A stretch of 64,000 bases of DNA from positions 248,001 to 312,000 of the forward strand of contig NZ_WHUT02000003.1 of assembly GCF_009380135.2 (NCBI RefSeq), given 5' to 3'. Below are positions 63,477 through 64,000 of the stretch, one piece after another. Under the pieces are notes generated by a model. It searched no databases. It was given only the letters and a program-made list of their open reading frames with translations, and was not told where the DNA came from. Source of the DNA: Fertoeibacter niger (GTDB lineage Bacteria; Pseudomonadota; Alphaproteobacteria; Rhodobacterales; Rhodobacteraceae). The stretch's first letter is position 1, and the number at the start of each line of letters is the position of its first letter. Position numbers and translations under genes: made by a program.

Positions 63477-64000
<524 letters not shown>

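Overview
The window is GC-rich, densely coded chromosomal DNA from an alphaproteobacterium, most likely a member of the Rhodobacterales (Rhodobacter/Paracoccus/Gemmobacter-like). This placement rests on the housekeeping set and gene order (gor-hflK-hflC-degP; purA-DUF2842; secG-pyrG; nrdR-ribD; dnaG-rpoD), a flavin-dependent thymidylate synthase, a phaZ/phaC/phaP/phaR polyhydroxybutyrate cluster and a soxBDAG sarcosine oxidase operon. No rRNA, tRNA, CRISPR array, insertion sequence or prophage was recognised, and no gene-free stretch clearly exceeds 300 bases.

Layout. 1-9.7 kb: ferredoxin fragment, a peptidoglycan-binding lipoprotein, a DegP-type protease with HflKC, glutathione reductase, ribose-5-phosphate isomerase, a small orphan, an EamA permease and thiamine pyrophosphokinase. 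9.8-19.8 kb: a very large acidic Ala/Pro-rich protein, DUF2842, purA, a small membrane protein, secG, pyrG, rlmJ, a TerB-like protein and a cytosolic PhnD-like protein. 19.9-31.9 kb: a catabolic locus made of a four-part polar amino acid ABC transporter, two glutamine-synthetase-like ligases flanking a class I amidotransferase, a PuuB-like FAD oxidase, a DegT-type aminotransferase, a LysR regulator and an omega-transaminase. It is best read as gamma-glutamylation-type polyamine/amine degradation. 31.9-36.4 kb: PHB genes with matching CTGC-N3-GCAG operators for PhaR. 36.4-38.8 kb: three overlapping alpha/beta-hydrolase genes, one lacking its nucleophile. 39-44 kb: thrS, a cold-shock protein, small membrane proteins and thyX.

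The accessory-looking parts follow. 44.2-46.5 kb: a TbpB-like surface lipoprotein next to a Slam/DUF560 outer-membrane translocon, i.e. a type XI secretion pair. 49.9-50.8 kb: directly behind rpoD, a protein with R-S-E ADP-ribosyltransferase motifs and a coupled small partner. 60.0-60.4 kb: an AT-rich orphan fitted between soxB and soxD with a 10-bp overlap to soxD. 61.8-63.4 kb: a radical SAM core lacking its SPASM domain, preceded by a free-standing SPASM-like protein. The window ends inside a Glu/Leu-type dehydrogenase gene.

The strongest candidates for undescribed biology are the ADP-ribosyltransferase module behind rpoD, the split radical SAM/SPASM pair, the type XI secretion pair with an unknown cargo, and the orphan inside the sarcosine oxidase operon. 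All assignments come from reading motifs and context. No database search was run.
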